A stretch of DNA of 64,000 nucleotides from SCN-70-22 sp046327755. Lineage in GTDB: Bacteria > Gemmatimonadota > Gemmatimonadetes > Gemmatimonadales > Gemmatimonadaceae. The DNA is taken from contig JAXLXW010000015.1 in assembly GCA_046327755.1 (NCBI GenBank), positions 1 through 64,000 on the forward strand, given 5' to 3'. The translations under genes were made by a program, and so were the position numbers. Of this stretch, positions 60,845 through 64,000 are shown piece by piece (the stretch's first letter is position 1; each line of letters begins with the position of its first letter). The notes under the pieces were generated by a model. It was given only the letters and a program-made list of their open reading frames with translations. It did no database searches and was not told the DNA's origin.

Positions 60845-62958
60845 AGCTCCACGATCCTGCGAGCCGCATCCTGTACGTCGACGACGAGCCCGAGGTCGGC
60901 GAGGCTTTCGCGCGCGCCGTCAATCGCCTTGGCTTCGAAGTGGATGTCGCCAGCTCGGGCGACGACGCGCTGCGGATGGCGCGCACGCGCTACTACCCGG
61001 TGATTGTCACCGACCTCCGTATGCCCGGGCTGGATGGGCTCTCGCTCGTCGAGCGCCTGACGCCGATCGTCCCCACGACGGCGTTCGTCCTCGTGACGGG
61101 GCTGGCCAACTTCGACCTGCGCTCCTCACGCTCGGCAGACGGCGCCATCGCGTCGGTGATCAACAAGCCGTTCGATGATGACGAGCTGATGGTCACGCTC
61201 TCGCGCGCCTTCCAGCTGCACGCACAGCGCAAGGGGAACGATGACGCCGCCAGCAGCAACAAGGCCGCGCTGCCGTCGATCCTCCTCGTCGAGGACAGCG
61301 ACGCCGACGCGGACCTCATCGTCGCGCTCCTCGCCCCGGAGTTTCCGGCGCGTGGCGTCGCGCGCGTCACGCGGCTCAAGGACGCGCTGGAGAAGGTGCA
61401 TGAAGCCGAGTTCGACCTCATCCTGACCGATCTCGGGCTCCCCGACGCGCGCGGCTTCGATGCCGTGACGCGCCTGCAGGCGGCCGCACCGGCGAGTGCG
61501 ATCATCGTCGTGAGCGGCGTGAACGATGAGGGGCTCGCCCAGCAGGTCGTGGAGCTGGGGGCGCAGGACTACCTCGTGAAGGGGGCGATGACGGCGCCGC
61601 TGGCGCGCCGCACGCTACGGCACGCGCGCGAGCGCAAGCGCGTCGAGCGCCGGCTGATGCAGCTGGCGCACTACGACCAGCTCACCGGGCTCGCCAATCG
61701 CACGACCTTCCACGAGCGCATCTCGCAGGCGGTCACGCGCTCGCGCCGGCGGGGAAACCACTTCGCCGTGATGTACATCGACATCGATCGCTTCAAGGTC
61801 ATCAACGACTCGCTGGGACACGACGCGGGGGACGTCCTCCTCGAGCAGGTCGGGCGGCGCCTGGCGCGGTCGGTGCGCGACTACGACACGGTGGCGCGGC
61901 TGGGGGGCGACGAGTTCGCGGTCCTCGCCGACGACCTGTCGAGCCCCATCGAGGCGGAGGATGTCGCGCGGCGCATCATGCACGCTTTCGCGGCGCCGAT
62001 CGAGATCGACGGGCAGGAGATCACCGTGACGTGCTCCATCGGGATCGCCCTCTATCCCGATGCGGCGCTCTCGATCGCCGACCTCGTGAAGTGCGCCGAT
62101 CGCGCGCTGTACCAGGCCAAGCGGCGGGGGCGCAACCGCTTCTCCTTCTATGATGTCACCACGGGCGAACGGGCGCTGATTCGCTCGGCGCTCGCGGCCG
62201 ACCTCAACGTGGCGCTGCGCCGCGGCGAGTTCGGGCTCCACTTCCAGCCGCAGGTCGCCATCGACACGTACCGCCTGGAGGCATTCGAACTCCTGCTGCG
62301 GTGGAACCGCGGCGAGGAGGTCGTCTCGCCCTCGGTCTTCATCCCCATGCTCGAGGAGTCCGGGGGGATGATGGCGGTGGGGTTGTGGGCCATGCGCGAA
62401 GCCGGGCACCGCATCGTGGAGTGGCGCGCGCGCGAGCACGGCGAATTGCGGCTGGCGATCAACCTCTCGCGGGCGCAGCTCGAGGAGCCGGGGATCACCG
62501 AGAGCCTGATGGCGGTGCTCAAGGAACTTGCCCTTCCGCCGCAATCGCTCGAGCTCGAAGTCAGCGAACAGCTGCTCATGCGCGACTCGGTGCGGCGAAC
62601 GCTTGCCCTGCAGGAACTCAAGCGGCGCGGCTGCCGCCTGACCGTGAAGGGGTTCGGCGCGGGCTTCACGTCGCGCGAGCACCTGTCGCGCTTTGGGGTC
62701 GATGCGCTCAAGGTCGCACGCCACTACGTGTCCGCGGCCCCTGACGACGACGAGAGCGCCGCCACGGTGCGGTCGATCGTGGAGTTGGGGGCATCGCTGG
62801 GACTCCGCGTCATCGCCGACGGCGTCGAGACGTTGGGGCAGCTGGAGGCGGCGCGGGCCGCCGGGTGTCATTCGGCGCAGGGCTTCCTGTTCGGGCGCCC
62901 GATGCCGCACTGGACCCTACCCGCGATCTGGAAACCACAGGAGGAAGGGGCGGCATGA
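60841..62958 (+). CDS. REC-REC-GGDEF-EAL response regulator with degenerate EAL
   Basis: A 705-residue protein. The first receiver is at residues 8-130 (phospho-acceptor Asp in VTDLRMPG) and the second at 142-262 (LTDLGLPD). A GGDEF domain follows with intact RLGGDEF at about residue 358, then an EAL domain at about 450-695. The EAL part lacks catalytic residues: FELLLRW replaces FEALLRW, VKGFGAGF replaces DDFGTGY, and KVAR replaces KIDR. It is therefore a probable diguanylate cyclase whose EAL acts as a non-catalytic sensor or regulator. It overlaps its neighbours by four bases on each side, so all three genes are one operon. Confidence 0.9.
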   Translation: MKLHDPASRILYVDDEPEVGEAFARAVNRLGFEVDVASSGDDALRMARTRYYPVIVTDLRMPGLDGLSLVERLTPIVPTTAFVLVTGLANFDLRSSRSADGAIASVINKPFDDDELMVTLSRAFQLHAQRKGNDDAASSNKAALPSILLVEDSDADADLIVALLAPEFPARGVARVTRLKDALEKVHEAEFDLILTDLGLPDARGFDAVTRLQAAAPASAIIVVSGVNDEGLAQQVVELGAQDYLVKGAMTAPLARRTLRHARERKRVERRLMQLAHYDQLTGLANRTTFHERISQAVTRSRRRGNHFAVMYIDIDRFKVINDSLGHDAGDVLLEQVGRRLARSVRDYDTVARLGGDEFAVLADDLSSPIEAEDVARRIMHAFAAPIEIDGQEITVTCSIGIALYPDAALSIADLVKCADRALYQAKRRGRNRFSFYDVTTGERALIRSALAADLNVALRRGEFGLHFQPQVAIDTYRLEAFELLLRWNRGEEVVSPSVFIPMLEESGGMMAVGLWAMREAGHRIVEWRAREHGELRLAINLSRAQLEEPGITESLMAVLKELALPPQSLELEVSEQLLMRDSVRRTLALQELKRRGCRLTVKGFGAGFTSREHLSRFGVDALKVARHYVSAAPDDDESAATVRSIVELGASLGLRVIADGVETLGQLEAARAAGCHSAQGFLFGRPMPHWTLPAIWKPQEEGAA

Positions 62959-64000
62959 CAGCCACGGTCGCGATCGATGAACTGATCCTCGACCCGGTCC
63001 ACCTCCTGCTGGTGGAGGATTCGGCGGGCGATGCGGACCTCGTGCGCGAGTACTTCAGCGCGGTCCGGACGCCGTTGCAACTGACGGCTGTGGAGTCGCT
63101 CGCCGCGGCCCGCGAGGCGCTGCGCGACCGCCTCCCCGACGCCGTCCTCCTCGACCTGCACCTCCCCGACTCGAGCGGGATCGAGACGCTGTTGCGCGTG
63201 CGCCGCCTCGTCCCCGAGGTCCCTGCCATCGTCATCACCGGCGACCTCGATCACGAGCTGCGCCAGCAACTCCTGGCCACGGGCGCCACGGCGTGCATCT
63301 CCAAGGGGAGCTGGACCAGCGAGGCCCTCACCGGTGCCGTACGCTTCGCGGTGAAGCTGCGGCGCGCCCTCGGCGCCCAGCGACAGCTGGAGCGCGTCTT
63401 CGCCAACATCCCCGAAGGGATCACGGTCATCGACGCCGACGGGTGCGTCGTCTTCGCCAACGAGGCGGCGGTGACGCTGTTGGGCAAGCCGCGCGAGGAC
63501 CTGGTCGGCGCGCCGTTCGAGCACGCCGTCTCGCTGGGAGAGGCACGCACGGTCGAGCTCACGCATGGCGGCCAGGTGACCCGAGTCGAGTTCCACGCCG
63601 TTCCCGCCGAATGGGAGGGGCGCGTGTCGACGCTCGTCACCGTGCGCGACACGACCGAGTCGTCGCGCCTGGCGCAGCAACTGTTCCAGGCGCAGAAGAT
63701 GGAGGCGGTGGGGCTGCTCGCCGGCGGGATCGCCCACGACTTCAACAACCTCATCACCGTCATCCTCGCCTACGGCCAGTCGCTCAAGGATGCGCTGCCG
63801 CACGGCGACGCCCGGCACGACGACATCACGCACCTGCTCGCCGCCGCCGATCGCGCCACCGCACTCACGCGGCAGCTCATGGCGGTCGCGCGCCGTCACC
63901 CGGTGCAGGAGCAGCTCCTCTTCCTCGGCGTGCAGGCGCAACAGCTCGAACCGCTGCTGCAGAAGGCGCTCCCCGAGAACGCCGAGTTGCGGGTGAATGC
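62955..64000 (+). CDS. REC-PAS-histidine kinase (partial, runs off window)
   Basis: The first 348 codons. A receiver domain (VHLLLVEDSAGDADLV, LLDLHLPDSSG) at residues 15-130, a PAS domain (IPEGITVIDADGCVVFANEAA) at about 155-240, then a histidine kinase domain beginning GLLAGGIAHDFNNLITVI with the phospho-acceptor His. The ATP-binding part lies past the window end. ATG 62955 overlaps the previous TGA (ATGA). A hybrid kinase with an N-terminal receiver would receive a phosphate and signal onward. Confidence 0.9.
   Translation, partial: MTATVAIDELILDPVHLLLVEDSAGDADLVREYFSAVRTPLQLTAVESLAAAREALRDRLPDAVLLDLHLPDSSGIETLLRVRRLVPEVPAIVITGDLDHELRQQLLATGATACISKGSWTSEALTGAVRFAVKLRRALGAQRQLERVFANIPEGITVIDADGCVVFANEAAVTLLGKPREDLVGAPFEHAVSLGEARTVELTHGGQVTRVEFHAVPAEWEGRVSTLVTVRDTTESSRLAQQLFQAQKMEAVGLLAGGIAHDFNNLITVILAYGQSLKDALPHGDARHDDITHLLAAADRATALTRQLMAVARRHPVQEQLLFLGVQAQQLEPLLQKALPENAELRVN

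Overview
The window is high-GC bacterial DNA with genes on both strands. It is rich in secreted metallopeptidases and amidohydrolases (M20, M24, M29, M1, M23, M48), and also carries a CBM9-like/DUF5916 outer-membrane-type protein, a BlaI/BlaR1 pair and c-di-GMP signalling proteins. This mix resembles Gemmatimonadota. That assignment is inference; no rRNA or single-copy marker gene is present to settle it. I saw no tRNA, rRNA, CRISPR array or intact insertion sequence.

Layout. 0-11.3 kb: AbgB-like M20 amidohydrolase, Uma2 nuclease, M24 peptidase, amidohydrolase, AmpG-like transporter, BlaI-BlaR1, M23 peptidase and fatty-acid hydroxylase. 11.3-15.3 kb: lipoprotein and a translationally coupled FIST sensor plus PAS-GGDEF-EAL pair. 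15.5-22 kb: gamma-carbonic-anhydrase-like protein, Tat-exported M20 amidase, MarR regulator and DUF5916 protein. 22.5-25 kb: VapBC-type toxin-antitoxin pair with a palindromic operator, then a GatA-like amidase. 25.3-33.7 kb: M29-like and M20 peptidases, esterase, HEAT-repeat protein, and an operon of membrane-thioredoxin-fold protein plus FeS photolyase. 34.1-38.3 kb: glycine-rich 16-residue repeat protein, formyltransferase and M48 protease. 38.3-44.9 kb: an accessory patch with a DUF4143 ATPase preceded by 23-bp tandem repeats, a 42-bp duplicated piece of the neighbouring M1 peptidase gene, a DUF2075 nuclease-helicase candidate, and a Gfo/Idh oxidoreductase broken by an in-frame TAG. 45.0-49 kb: a TPR-CHAT caspase-like protease overlapping a gene that looks like a bacterial gasdermin. 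49-51.7 kb: DUF4287, VOC and LOG-family genes. 51.6-58.6 kb: a tightly coupled three-gene operon of unknown function (small protein, exported protein, 1326-residue membrane protein) divergent from a further unknown membrane protein. 59-64 kb: a three-gene phosphorelay/c-di-GMP operon running off the window end.

The strongest biological lead is the CHAT protease-gasdermin pair. The gasdermin class is known to be a pore-forming cell-death effector activated by protease cleavage, and here the two genes overlap by 23 bp behind good ribosome binding sites. The adjacent membrane operon is unrecognised and could be a separate, undescribed system.

Two signals lie outside the genes. First, three families of low-complexity intergenic repeats (GACGAGAAGA-like, GACGGGAGACGGG-like, CACGGAGG-like) often occur as inverted pairs between genes. 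Second, the heptamer CCTAACG/CGTTAGG recurs in several reading frames, in stop codons and in spacers, and supplies nearly all the TTA leucine codons that I noticed in the core genes.
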